A stretch of DNA of 64,000 bases from Thalassotalea euphylliae (GTDB lineage: Bacteria; Pseudomonadota; Gammaproteobacteria; Enterobacterales; Alteromonadaceae): assembly GCF_003390375.1 (NCBI RefSeq), contig NZ_QUOT01000001.1, positions 806,001-870,000 of the forward strand, written 5' to 3'. Positions 52,239 through 61,180 of the stretch are shown piece after piece. The notes below the pieces were generated by a model. It was not told the origin of the DNA. It ran no database searches and saw only the letters and a list, made by a program, of their open reading frames with translations. Numbering within the stretch: the first letter of the stretch is position 1; each line of letters starts with the position of its first letter. A program made the translations under genes and the position numbers.

Positions 52239-53900
52239 CTACCTTAGTTCACGACGTAAAATCTTACCTACGTTGGTTTTCGGTAGATCGTCTCTAAATT
52301 CAATCAACTTAGGTACTTTATAATTCGTTAAGTGCTTAGCACAGTGTTCAACAATGTTCTTTTGCGTAAGTGAATCGTCTTTCTTAACGATAAACAGTTT
52401 AATGATTTCACCACTAACTTCGTGAGGCACACCAACCGCAGCAGCTTCAACAACACCTTCGTGCATCATCGCCACTTCTTCAATTTCGTTAGGGAAGACA
52501 TTAAAGCCAGAAACCAAGATCATATCTTTTTTACGATCAACAATTCTGAAGAAGCCATGCTCATCCATCTCAGCAATATCACCTGTCGCTAACCAGCCGT
52601 CAGTTAATATTTCATCGGTAGCTTCTTGGCGATTGTAGTAACCTTTCATGACTTGTGGGCCACTAACACACATTTCGCCTGGCTCATTCACGCCAGCAGT
52701 TGTGCCATCTTCACGCACAATTTTAATATGAGTAGATGGTGCCGGTAAGCCAATTGAACCGTTAAATGCGGTTTGGTTGTACGGGCTAATGGTCACCATA
52801 GGAGAACATTCTGTTAGGCCGTAACCTTCAAGCAAACGCGTTTTTGTAACATCTTCCCAACGCTCTGCAACTGGACGCTGCACTGCCATACCGCCACCTA
52901 GCGATAACTTCAGTTTTGAGAAGTCTAATTGCGCAAAGCCCGGTGTGTTCACTAAACCATTAAACAGCGTATTTACACCTGTAATCGCGGTGAATGGATA
53001 TTTACCTAGCTCTTTAACAAAGCTCGGCATGTCGCGCGGGTTAGTAATCAACAAGTTAGTACCACCTAATGTCATAAACGTTAGGCAGTTCGCTGTTAGC
53101 GCAAAAATATGGTAAAGCGGCAATGCAGTAACCACCAACTCTTCGCCATCTTTTAATACCGGACGAATCGCGGCTTTTGCCTGCTCTAAGTTCGCTACCA
53201 TATTGCGGTGCGTTAACATTGCCCCCTTTGATACACCCGTGGTGCCACCCGTGTATTGCAAGAAAGCTAAGTCTTCACCAGCAATCTCAACTGGGTCTAA
53301 CGTTAAGCTCTCGCCTTTGGCAATGACGTGATTGAATTTAACGGTGTTTGCCAGTGAGTAACTCGGCACCATTTTCTTCACGTATTTCACGGCAAAATTA
53401 ACTAACTTGCCTTTTAAGCCACCCAAGCGATCACCTAAACCAGTTAGGATAACTTTTTCAACAGGCGTATCTGAGATAACTTCTTGCAAGGTATGAGCGA
53501 AGTTTTCAACGATCAACATGGCTTTAGTACCAGAGTCGTTCAACTGATGCTTAAGCTCACGCGCCGTGTACAGCGGGTTAACATTAACAACCGTTAAGCC
53601 TGCTTTTAGCGCACCAAATAAAGCAACAGGGTATTGCAAGGTGTTCGGTACCATAATGGCAAACTTGTCACCTTTCACTAAACCCAATTCCTTTTGCAGG
53701 TATGCTGCAAACGCACTAGCCTGTTCGGCTAATTCACTGTAAGTGATTTCTGCGCCCATATTAATAAAGGCGGTGCGCTGCGCGTAAATGCCAACGTACT
53801 TGTCAAACATTTCGACAATTGATGAGTATTTGTCGGGGTCTATTTCGTGTGGAACACCGGGTGGGTAACTTTTTTCAAGCCAAATTTTTTCCACAGTCAT
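52239..53900 (-). CDS. fadD: Long-chain fatty acid-CoA ligase FadD
   Basis: Activates long-chain fatty acids to acyl-CoA at the inner membrane for beta-oxidation. The 553 residues have the AMP-binding P-loop YTGGTTGVSKGAMLTH, then LLEGYGLTECSP, TGDIAEMDEHGFFRIVDRKKDMILVSG and the conserved Lys-bearing end LPKTNVGKILRRELR. GAGGAG directly abuts the ATG at 53900; a GTG two codons later (giving MEKIWLEKSYP, aligned with E. coli MKKVWLNRYP) has better spacing and may be the true start. In E. coli fadD is close to tsaB and yoaA, as here. Confidence 0.96.
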   Translation of the reverse strand: MTVEKIWLEKSYPPGVPHEIDPDKYSSIVEMFDKYVGIYAQRTAFINMGAEITYSELAEQASAFAAYLQKELGLVKGDKFAIMVPNTLQYPVALFGALKAGLTVVNVNPLYTARELKHQLNDSGTKAMLIVENFAHTLQEVISDTPVEKVILTGLGDRLGGLKGKLVNFAVKYVKKMVPSYSLANTVKFNHVIAKGESLTLDPVEIAGEDLAFLQYTGGTTGVSKGAMLTHRNMVANLEQAKAAIRPVLKDGEELVVTALPLYHIFALTANCLTFMTLGGTNLLITNPRDMPSFVKELGKYPFTAITGVNTLFNGLVNTPGFAQLDFSKLKLSLGGGMAVQRPVAERWEDVTKTRLLEGYGLTECSPMVTISPYNQTAFNGSIGLPAPSTHIKIVREDGTTAGVNEPGEMCVSGPQVMKGYYNRQEATDEILTDGWLATGDIAEMDEHGFFRIVDRKKDMILVSGFNVFPNEIEEVAMMHEGVVEAAAVGVPHEVSGEIIKLFIVKKDDSLTQKNIVEHCAKHLTNYKVPKLIEFRDDLPKTNVGKILRRELR

Positions 53901-54115
53901 CTCCTCAATTCTATTTAGACACGCGTGATAATTATAATTTTTATAGTAATACCAATATGAATTGGCATGCGTTCGTCAGGCGGTTTGCGTAAAGATTTAC
54001 GGTCTACTTTTACCTGAGCTTTTACTCGAAAGTTAGAGATGATTCCACACTTTGGCCAAAAATCCTAGTTTTTTGTGGAGTAACTTAGCGACAACTTTCG
54101 CGAATTTTGTAAATT

Positions 54116-54985
54116 TTACGGTACTTTTGCCGCGATTTGCTGCCAAAATGCGGTTATCTTTTCAGCAACCTGCTCTGGCGCTTCCATGTGTACATGATGC
54201 CCACCAGAGACTTTATGTACCGTTAAATCACTGAATAGTGCTGAGAATTCTTTGATGCCTAAATGCACCATTTCCAACCCTTTGTCACCGTAAACTAAAT
54301 TAACGGGACACTGCACATCTGAAATAAGTTGTTTGGCTTGCTCTACGGTTAACCGATATGGCGAGGCATTTCTTAATCGGCTATCAGCACGCCAAATATA
54401 GCTACCACCCTGCTGTACTAGGCCGCGTTTGACAATTAATTGCGCTTGCTCATACGCCATATCAGACACCGCGACTCTTGCTTTAACAGCAGATTCTATC
54501 GACGGATGTTGGTTTTTTTGCTTCGACAACCCTTTAAGGCGACTGCTTAAACCTTTTCGCAACTGCTCTGTGGTATTTTCCGGCTTGTCTGAAATAAGCC
54601 CAATTGAATCAAGTAAAGTTAACGATTTTACTTTTTCAGGAAATGCAGCAGCAAACGCCGTAGCTACCATGCCGCCCATCGAATGAGCAACAATATCGAC
54701 AGCTGGCCACTGCGTTATGTCAAATAACTGAACTAAATCATAAACCCAATCAATAAAATGGTAGTGAGCATCTAAGCTTCGGTGCGACGAAAAACCGTGC
54801 CCTGGCCAATCTAAGGCAATTAGCTTACGGTCTGGTAAGTATGGCATGAGTGGTAAAAAACTGGCGGCGTTATCAAGCCAACCGTGCAAACATAAAGTGA
54901 TTGGCTGATCGTCATCGCCTGTGGTTAAGCCATGCAGTGACACTTCATTAATGTCATAACATATTTCTTCTGTTGTTATTCTCAA
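54116..54985 (-). CDS. Alpha/beta hydrolase coupled to an M50 protease gene
   Basis: A 289-residue alpha/beta-hydrolase with LCLHGWLDNAASFLP (oxyanion loop), DWPGHGFSS, the nucleophile elbow VAHSMGGMVA, an acid near VYGDKGLEMV and His in GGHHVHMEAPE. No signal peptide. The fold matches serine hydrolase-like/SERHL proteins; substrate unknown. Starts with TTG inside the stop of the upstream M50 gene (a TTGA overlap), so both proteins are made together. Located between fadD and tsaB. Confidence 0.8.
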   Translation of the reverse strand: MRITTEEICYDINEVSLHGLTTGDDDQPITLCLHGWLDNAASFLPLMPYLPDRKLIALDWPGHGFSSHRSLDAHYHFIDWVYDLVQLFDITQWPAVDIVAHSMGGMVATAFAAAFPEKVKSLTLLDSIGLISDKPENTTEQLRKGLSSRLKGLSKQKNQHPSIESAVKARVAVSDMAYEQAQLIVKRGLVQQGGSYIWRADSRLRNASPYRLTVEQAKQLISDVQCPVNLVYGDKGLEMVHLGIKEFSALFSDLTVHKVSGGHHVHMEAPEQVAEKITAFWQQIAAKVP

Positions 54986-55656
54986 CTCGGTCTCTTATTG
55001 GATTGTTTTGCCAGTCGATATAACAAAACTACAGCGATTGCTAGCCAGATTGCAACCCATAAAATTTCTGGCACGCTAGTTAAGCCCGCTAAGGTTGCAC
55101 CATCGCCGCGATGACGACCATCGATCAAATACAGTGGGCTAAACAAGGCATTTAGCAGCACGGTTAGGCCGACGAGTTGCACACTAACATTTAACCAAGG
55201 GTGGCGATAAAACTTCACTTTGAGCGCAAAAAGCGCAATTAAAACAGCGAGTATAATGAGCGTTAGTATATCTCTGACCCAAAAAATACAGCTCAATACC
55301 AAGAGTATTAGAATACTAGCGGTTACTAATTGAGTGACCCGCTGATTAACTGACGACAAGGAATAAATTGCCGCTCCCCAAATAGCCGCCCCGCTATACC
55401 CCATAAACGCTGTTAGTAATCGGCTGCCGCCTTGAGTAGTACATAAGCCAGCGCCGTTGGGAAAAAGCTCTATTTGAATAATTTTCCCACCTGCAATAAT
55501 TGCTGCTAAACCATGACTGATTTCGTGAAAATAACTTTCTAACCAATTAAATGGCAGAGAGACTATTGGCAAGTGACGCAAAGTCGCAGCAGCTAACAAC
55601 AATAACCAAAAGCGGTGTCGATAAAAGAATGAAGGTTGGTGAAGCGGGCTAGTCAC
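54982..55656 (-). CDS. Small M50B-type membrane metalloprotease
   Basis: A 224-residue integral membrane protein with about five hydrophobic segments. The zinc-protease motif HEISH (44-48) lies in FHEISHGLAAIIAGG, as in the bacterial/eukaryotic M50B group (sometimes linked to membrane protein processing). I do not see a clear second metal ligand of the LDG type, so activity is probable, not certain. Starts with GTG; its stop overlaps the start of the downstream hydrolase. Confidence 0.72.
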   Translation of the reverse strand: MTSPLHQPSFFYRHRFWLLLLAAATLRHLPIVSLPFNWLESYFHEISHGLAAIIAGGKIIQIELFPNGAGLCTTQGGSRLLTAFMGYSGAAIWGAAIYSLSSVNQRVTQLVTASILILLVLSCIFWVRDILTLIILAVLIALFALKVKFYRHPWLNVSVQLVGLTVLLNALFSPLYLIDGRHRGDGATLAGLTSVPEILWVAIWLAIAVVLLYRLAKQSNKRPS

Positions 55657-55774
55657 GATTGGCTCTATAGATTAGTTTGCAGATCATAGTGGAGGTTAAG
55701 CCATTATTTGGCAAGCACGTTTATGTAACTGAAATTGATAATATTTAACGCTATTCGGAGGCGTGCACGAAGTT

Positions 55775-56392
55775 TTAAGCGTATAAGTCTACGCCAAGAA
55801 TTTGCTCAAGGTTATCCCTTTCTTCTAGGCCTTCAACTGTTTGATAGGCAGAAATGGCTGTGCGGTTGGCGGCAGATGGGCGGTCGTAACCCGCAAATTG
55901 TCCCGATGAAGTGTCTTGTTGTTGGCGGCTTCTTTGCTGAAGGTTAAATCCCTGCTGCGGGTTAACATCTTGTTGCCGATTAAATTCCTGCTCAAAATCG
56001 AGCTCTCGCTGAAGGCCAGCATCTCGCTCACTTGCTAAATCTTGCTGACGGCTTATATCTTGCTGAAGGCCTATATCTCGCTGACGGCTCTGCCGCTGAG
56101 TGCGCTCTTCTAAAATGGCAATCGCCGCTTCGCTATAATCTAAACGGTTTTGCCGCACTTGCGGTTGATTTTGTGGCTGGGCTGATTGTGGTTGAGCTGA
56201 TGGTGGTTGAGACGCAGGAAGGTTTTGTGGCGAGTTTTGATCAACTCGCTCAGTATTACGAGCACGACGTATCTGCTCTATTTGATTGCCGTTATCGGTG
56301 TCGCTATTGCCACTAACACGCTGCTGATTAGTAGCAAAAGCTCGGCTTTGGCGTGTTAGCGGTATCGTAGTATTAGTGTTATAGATTTCCAT
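55775..56392 (-). CDS. Low-complexity protein with hexapeptide tandem repeats
   Basis: A 205-residue soluble protein without signal peptide. The N-terminal half is Asn/Gln/Pro-rich (QPQSAQPQNQPQ). Residues 106-159 form nine tandem hexapeptides of the form (D/E)-hydrophobic-x-x-(Q/E)-(Q/R): DIGLQQ, DISRQQ, DLASER, DAGLQR, ELDFEQ, EFNRQQ, DVNPQQ, GFNLQQ, then RSRQQQ. The C-terminus ends in VDLYA. I do not recognise a family. It lies between the M50 gene and tsaB. The 16% Gln and strong repeat suggest fast evolution. Confidence 0.7.
   Translation of the reverse strand: MEIYNTNTTIPLTRQSRAFATNQQRVSGNSDTDNGNQIEQIRRARNTERVDQNSPQNLPASQPPSAQPQSAQPQNQPQVRQNRLDYSEAAIAILEERTQRQSRQRDIGLQQDISRQQDLASERDAGLQRELDFEQEFNRQQDVNPQQGFNLQQRSRQQQDTSSGQFAGYDRPSAANRTAISAYQTVEGLEERDNLEQILGVDLYA
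55916..56077 (-). repeat. 18-bp tandem repeat coding for hexapeptides
   Basis: Nine units of 18 bp (162 bp) that vary at the DNA level. On the plus strand units such as GACGGCTTATATCTTGCT and GAAGGCCTATATCTCGCT are seen. They encode the hexapeptides of the gene at 55775. Confidence 0.75.
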
Positions 56393-56499
56393 TGCATTAA
56401 GCTGGCATCAATTCTAACAAGATGTCCTAACGCAATGGGTGTTATACCGCTTAACTAATACCTTCTTTTACAATAGCGTTACAGTCATTTTATAACGGA

Positions 56500-57192
56500 C
56501 TACTCTCGCCCTGGTAGCTTTTTCCACGACACGGTATCACGCACATAAACAGGTTGTGCTTGCTCCGCTGGTAACGCTTTGCCTGTAATAAATTCTTGTT
56601 TGGCAAGCGCCAACATATATTGGGCGTTAGGATACATCACACTTATCTTTTCTAGGTTAGCACAAATTGGCTGAAAAGCTTCTTCATAGGCCTGCCATCC
56701 AGTGCCTGCGCCATATTTATATTCACCTTGCTCAAGTGATTGCGCAAATTGCTCAGGTGGCAGCACGCGCTCTTCACCGACAAGTGCCATTAGCCCTTGC
56801 TCGTTTACTTGCCAGTTACTGCAATAAACTTCAGCCATTCTCGCATCAATAGCTACACTAACGGTGTCTTTGCCTTCTTGTTCGTATGCCTGCTGGGCCA
56901 TTGCCTGCATGGTCGAAATACCAATGGTCGGTAAATCGGCTGCAAACGCTAACCCTTGCGCGACACCAATTCCAATGCGAACACCGGTAAAACTGCCAGG
57001 GCCACGGCCATAAACTAAAGCGTCAAAATCAGTTAATTTCGCGCCAGCTTTGACAAGTAGCTTGTCTACCATCGGCAACAACACAACGCTATGTGATTGC
57101 GGGCATAACTCAAAATCACTAAATACTTGATCGTCTTTTAAAATGGCGACTGAACATGCTTCAGTCGATGCATCAATAGCTAGTAAATTCAC
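56500..57192 (-). CDS. tsaB: tRNA t6A biosynthesis factor TsaB
   Basis: A 230-residue ASKHA-fold protein that binds TsaD and TsaE in making t6A37 on ANN-decoding tRNAs. Motifs: LLAIDASTEACSVAI at the N-terminus, SHSVVLLP, YGRGPGSFTGVRIGIGVAQGLA, and GISTMQAMAQQ. Normal length. Starts with GTG within the yoaA stop (GTGA overlap), so it is translationally coupled to yoaA, the same order as in E. coli (yoaA-tsaB). Confidence 0.95.
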   Translation of the reverse strand: MNLLAIDASTEACSVAILKDDQVFSDFELCPQSHSVVLLPMVDKLLVKAGAKLTDFDALVYGRGPGSFTGVRIGIGVAQGLAFAADLPTIGISTMQAMAQQAYEQEGKDTVSVAIDARMAEVYCSNWQVNEQGLMALVGEERVLPPEQFAQSLEQGEYKYGAGTGWQAYEEAFQPICANLEKISVMYPNAQYMLALAKQEFITGKALPAEQAQPVYVRDTVSWKKLPGRE

Positions 57193-59120
57193 CTTGATTG
57201 GGTCTCACTATGAATAGTTGTTAAAAAAGATGCCGCTTTGTCTAAATCTCGGCTGCGTCGCATTTCCGGTAGACTGGACAAAAATACTTGCCCGTATGGG
57301 CGATTGACAATACGGTTGTCACAAATCACTAATACACCGCGATCATTAACATCACGAATTAATCGCCCAACCCCTTGTTTTAAGGCGATAACGGCTTGGG
57401 GCAATTGAATTTCAGCAAAGGGGTCTTTACCCTGCCTTCGGGCGTCTTCACTTCGAGCTTGTAATAACGGCTCATCAGGAGAGGCAAACGGCAATTTGTC
57501 TATGATAACACAAGTTAATTTGTCGCCTCTAACATCAACACCTTCCCAAAAGCTTGCCGTTGCTAGCAATACCGCATCAGGCTGGGCAATAAACTCAGTC
57601 AGTAAGTTGCGCTTAGCCATTTGCCCTTGCACCAAAAGCGGGTTATCTATTTTATCTTCCAGTAGCTCTGCTACTTGGTTCATCATGCGGTAGCTAGTGA
57701 ACAGCATAAAGCAAGCACCTGCCGCACTGTTGATTAACGGCACAGCTAATTCCGCTAGCGCTAACGCCCTGCCCCCATCGTTGGGCTCAGGTAAATAGCG
57801 TGGCACCACAAGCTGAGACTGATTTAAATAATCAAATGGGCTGTCGAGCATTAACGTATGCTCTTGTGATAAGCCCAGTGGCCTAGCAAAATGCTCAAAA
57901 CCATTATTTACCGCCAGTGTCGCACTGGTAAAAATCCAACCCGCACCGGACTCGCTAACCACTTGGCTAAACTTGTCGGCAATCGATAACGGGGTTTGAT
58001 GCAGCGTAATATGGCGGCGTGTTGTTTCGTACCAAAGGCTAACTTCAAAGGCGTCGATATTAGCAACGATGTCGTACTTAGATAACAGTGTCACTGCTCG
58101 CTCAAAACAGTTATCCACTAGCTCATTGCGCGAGACATTCAGTTTGAGCACTTGATATAAAAAGTCTAAATCCGTTTTTAAGTGTTCAAATGCTTGACGA
58201 ATGCGGGCATTGTGCCATTTCTCTCGCCAATTACCGCGTTCCGGATCGTGAGCAAACAACAAGCGAAAATCTTGGCAAGTTCGCTCAAGCTTTTCTGCGG
58301 CTTTACCCAGTTGTTTCACGTCCGTAACGGTAGTTTTGTAGGCTTGAATAACGTCGCTACATAACTCTTGCACTTGCCTTGTTGAAAACGACTCGCCAAA
58401 GTATTCGCTGGCAATATCGGCTATTTGATGAGCCTCATCAAATATCACCACATCGGCTTTCGGGATTAACTCACCAAAGCCAGTGTCTTTCAACGCCATA
58501 TCCGCAAAAAATAGATGGTGGTTAACCACAACAACATCGGCTTCGATCGCCTTTTGACGGGCTTTAACCAAGTAGCAATCTTCGAAATGTGGGCAGTCTC
58601 TCGCCAAACAATTATCAGCGGTACTGGTGATATGTGGAAATATGCTAGAGTCTTCGGCAATCGAGTCTAGCTCACCGATATCGCCTGCATGCGTGCCATT
58701 CGCCCAATGTTTCACCTGCACAAAATCAGCTAACCCTTGCGCATCTAATACACCACGCGTGTGCTGAAATTGCTCCATACGGTAGATGCACAAGTAATTG
58801 GCACGCCCTTTTAACAGTGCCATTTGTGCGCCCGTTGCTAACGCCTTGCGGATAACTGGAATATCTTTGTGAAAAAGCTGCTCTTGCAGGGTTTTAGTAC
58901 CCGTTGAAACAATCACTTTTTTATCCGACATCAACGCGGGGATCAAATAAGCAAAGGTTTTACCGGTTCCGGTACCCGCTTCAACAATTAAGGTATGTTG
59001 CTTGGCAATCGCTTGTTCAACCTCTAGCGCCATATCAAGTTGTGCTTGGCGAGGGGAAAAACCATGAATGGCTTTTGCCAATAAACCACTTGATGAAAAA
59101 GCCTGTGCAACTGTGCTCAT
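57189..59120 (-). CDS. yoaA: YoaA, Fe-S XPD/DinG-family DNA helicase
   Basis: A 643-residue 5'-3' superfamily 2 helicase. Walker A VEAGTGTGKTFAY (about 45-57), four cysteines CIYR...C-x4-C-x5-C for a 4Fe-4S cluster (about 110-177), DEAH box IFDEAHQIADIA and motif VI VGRLIRDVNDRG. In E. coli YoaA partners with the HolC (chi) subunit in DNA repair; that role is inferred. Ends in an overlap with tsaB (GTGA). Confidence 0.95.
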   Translation of the reverse strand: MSTVAQAFSSSGLLAKAIHGFSPRQAQLDMALEVEQAIAKQHTLIVEAGTGTGKTFAYLIPALMSDKKVIVSTGTKTLQEQLFHKDIPVIRKALATGAQMALLKGRANYLCIYRMEQFQHTRGVLDAQGLADFVQVKHWANGTHAGDIGELDSIAEDSSIFPHITSTADNCLARDCPHFEDCYLVKARQKAIEADVVVVNHHLFFADMALKDTGFGELIPKADVVIFDEAHQIADIASEYFGESFSTRQVQELCSDVIQAYKTTVTDVKQLGKAAEKLERTCQDFRLLFAHDPERGNWREKWHNARIRQAFEHLKTDLDFLYQVLKLNVSRNELVDNCFERAVTLLSKYDIVANIDAFEVSLWYETTRRHITLHQTPLSIADKFSQVVSESGAGWIFTSATLAVNNGFEHFARPLGLSQEHTLMLDSPFDYLNQSQLVVPRYLPEPNDGGRALALAELAVPLINSAAGACFMLFTSYRMMNQVAELLEDKIDNPLLVQGQMAKRNLLTEFIAQPDAVLLATASFWEGVDVRGDKLTCVIIDKLPFASPDEPLLQARSEDARRQGKDPFAEIQLPQAVIALKQGVGRLIRDVNDRGVLVICDNRIVNRPYGQVFLSSLPEMRRSRDLDKAASFLTTIHSETQSR

Positions 59121-59179
59121 CTGCGCAAAATTACCGAGAAAAATAACAAAGGCGCTATTATATCGGTAGATTGTGAGGA

Positions 59180-59707
59180 TTAAACAAAAATATCTAAATG
59201 CTGGTCGTTGTCGTGATCCTTGTCGTGCTTACAGCCGTGATCATCGTCTTTTTCGCTAGCCACAGAGTTACCAACTGTTGGCCGCTGGTAAACAACCTGC
59301 GCTAATGCTTCATCGCTTGGCACTTCGACACCTTCTTGTTCAACGCGCTTCTGAATGTTGCTATCTATTTTCGGCTGAATGGTATTAGGTTGGGCTGCTG
59401 CATTTACGGGTGCACTAGTATGCTCGGCATCTTCCGATGCTACAGAGCTTTGTTTTTTATCTACTATGCCTTCTTCATCATCCGCATTAGCATTTTGTTG
59501 GTGCGCTATCTCAGCATCAACGACTTTAGAGAATTGCTGTTTCGCGTGTTGGAATGTGGTGGTAGTTGTATCGTGAGCATCTAGATGCTCGTGCTCTTCA
59601 TCAATATTTTTAGAAGGGCTTTGCTTGGTTAAGCGATTGACTTTGAGTTTTTTCGGTTGCAATCGATTTGGAGCAAGCTTTGCAAGCTGAGTCGTAAAAA
59701 TATCCAT
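59180..59707 (-). CDS. Hydrophilic protein of unknown function with His/Asp-rich tail
   Basis: A 175-residue, very polar protein without signal peptide or membrane helix. The final residues are His/Asp-rich (DDDHGCKHDKDHDNDQHLDIFV), a possible metal-binding tail. The ends echo each other: MDIF at the start, LDIFV at the end. I do not recognise a family. It reads toward yoaA with a 60-bp gap. The ATG is weakly supported; no known homologue can be named. Confidence 0.5.
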   Translation of the reverse strand: MDIFTTQLAKLAPNRLQPKKLKVNRLTKQSPSKNIDEEHEHLDAHDTTTTTFQHAKQQFSKVVDAEIAHQQNANADDEEGIVDKKQSSVASEDAEHTSAPVNAAAQPNTIQPKIDSNIQKRVEQEGVEVPSDEALAQVVYQRPTVGNSVASEKDDDHGCKHDKDHDNDQHLDIFV

Positions 59708-60035
59708 TGTTTACTGTGCACCTTCTCCCGCTTATGTAGCTAATATAATGAAAGAGAATATTGTTGATGATGTTTTCATATTGGTCAGCGCTAATGCCTA
59801 CTATTTATGACCACTATAAAAGCTAGAAATTCTCCCCCTGTATCGGCTGGTTTTTCAACAACATTAGCGCTAGCAGCAATAACTAACAACTTTTTGTCAT
59901 AAAAGAATCATTTTTAGGGGTTGCGAAGCGCAACTTTAGCCAGTATTGTTATTTGCAAGACGCATACGAACAGTTATGCACTAAAAGATAGAAACGAATA
60001 TTAAGCTAATTAAAAGCTAAACAAAGGCAACTTAA
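59708..60035. other. Promoter region of the his operon
   Basis: This 328-bp gap lies between a leftward gene and hisL. A poor promoter match, TTGCAA (59953-59958), 16-base spacer, TATGCA (59975-59980), would start transcription near 59987, about 50 nt before hisL. No other feature is clear. Confidence 0.4.
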
Positions 60036-60086
60036 ATGTTATTAAACCTCAGCAAAATCCATCATCATCACCATCACACGGATTAG
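60036..60086 (+). CDS. hisL: His operon leader peptide HisL
   Basis: A 16-codon ORF, MLLNLSKIHHHHHHTD, with six consecutive His codons (CAT CAT CAT CAC CAT CAC), preceded by AAAGG. This is the classic his leader: ribosome stalling at the His codons when charged tRNA-His is short prevents the downstream attenuator from forming. E. coli HisL has seven His codons in a row. It is too short for ordinary gene callers. Confidence 0.95.
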   Translation: MLLNLSKIHHHHHHTD

Positions 60087-60150
60087 CCGCTCAGGTTTAT
60101 TCGCTGAGGGCTATGGCTCTTTCAGCGGCATGCGAATTGAAGAATTCTAA

Positions 60151-60186
60151 AAACCCCGAAAGAGTCAAACTCTCTCGGGGTTTTTT
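60151..60186 (+). terminator. his operon attenuator
   Basis: AACCCCGA-A-AGAG, loop TCAAA, CTCT-C-TCGGGGTT followed by a T-run to 60186: a strong intrinsic terminator about 65 bp after the leader peptide. Upstream segments around GCCGCT (60087-60092), AGCGGC (60124-60129) and CTCAG/CTGAG can form the competing structures required for attenuation. Confidence 0.9.
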
Positions 60187-60272
60187 ACGTTTTATGGCCA
60201 AGCAATTTAGCACTAAACAAAATAGACAACTTACAAAGCATTTTAAATTTATACTTATTTTAGGAAGGGAAA

Positions 60273-61169
60273 ATGACTACAGAAACACGCTTACGCATCG
60301 CCATGCAAAAGTCAGGTCGCCTGAGTGACGAAACACAGCAACTACTTAAACGTTGTGGCTTAAAACTTAATGTCGGTGATCGTCGTCTGTTAGCGCATGT
60401 CACTAACATGCCTATCGACATTATGCGTGTTCGCTCTAGCGATATTCCTGGCCTAGTGATGGACGGTGTGTGCGACTTAGGTATTGTTGGCGACAACACA
60501 CTTGAAGAAACCGCACTAGAGCGTGAGTTATTAGGCCAAAACTCTGCATACACTAAAACCACAGGCTTAAACTTCGGCGGCTGTCGTTTATCACTTGCAA
60601 TGCCTGAAGAGTTTAACTACACCGGCCTAGCCTCACTTGACGGTTTGCGTTTTGCCACTACCTATCCGCAATTAATGAAGCGCTTTGCCAAAGAAAATGG
60701 CATTAACGTTGATTTTTGTTTATTAAAAGGCTCTGTAGAAGTGGCGCCACGTGTTGGCTTAGCCGACGGCATTTGTGACTTGGTATCAACCGGTGCAACG
60801 CTTGAAGCCAATGGCTTAAAAGAAGTGGAAGTGATTTACCGCTCTAAAGCCTCACTAATCCAAGGCGTTGAACTTGCACCAGAAAAACAGGCGATTCTCG
60901 ATACCTTATTACCGCGCATTCAAGGGGTAATGAAGGCCAAAGAAAGCAAGTACATTATGCTGCACGCACCAAAAGACAAACTAGAAGAAGTCAGCAACCT
61001 AATGCCAGGTAAAGAAACGCCAACGGTATTGCCACTAGCGGGTCGCGACGACTTAGTGGCAGTACACGTCGTTGCCACCGAAACTTTCTTCTGGGAAACC
61101 ATGGAAGCATTAAAAGCACTCGGCTGTGACTCAATTTTGGTCATGCCAATTGAAAAAATGATGGGTTAA
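60273..61169 (+). CDS. hisG: ATP phosphoribosyltransferase HisG (long form)
   Basis: First enzyme of histidine synthesis: joins ATP and PRPP; feedback-inhibited by histidine. The 298 residues match the long, homohexameric form with a C-terminal ACT-like regulatory domain (about 225-298). Seen: IAMQKSGRLSDETQQLL, DGVCDLGIVGDNTLEE and LVSTGATLEANGL. Shine-Dalgarno AGGAAGGG before the ATG. First structural gene after the attenuator; hisD follows with an 11-bp gap. Confidence 0.97.
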   Translation: MTTETRLRIAMQKSGRLSDETQQLLKRCGLKLNVGDRRLLAHVTNMPIDIMRVRSSDIPGLVMDGVCDLGIVGDNTLEETALERELLGQNSAYTKTTGLNFGGCRLSLAMPEEFNYTGLASLDGLRFATTYPQLMKRFAKENGINVDFCLLKGSVEVAPRVGLADGICDLVSTGATLEANGLKEVEVIYRSKASLIQGVELAPEKQAILDTLLPRIQGVMKAKESKYIMLHAPKDKLEEVSNLMPGKETPTVLPLAGRDDLVAVHVVATETFFWETMEALKALGCDSILVMPIEKMMG

Positions 61170-61180
61170 GGGCAAACACC

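Noticed and set aside
53951..53965. CCAAT-ATGA-ATTGG palindrome upstream of fadD as a fatty-acid regulator site
   Set aside because: It does not fit the FadR or PsrA consensus I know; similar CCAATT-rich pieces occur at 9834 and 12883, so it may be common background.
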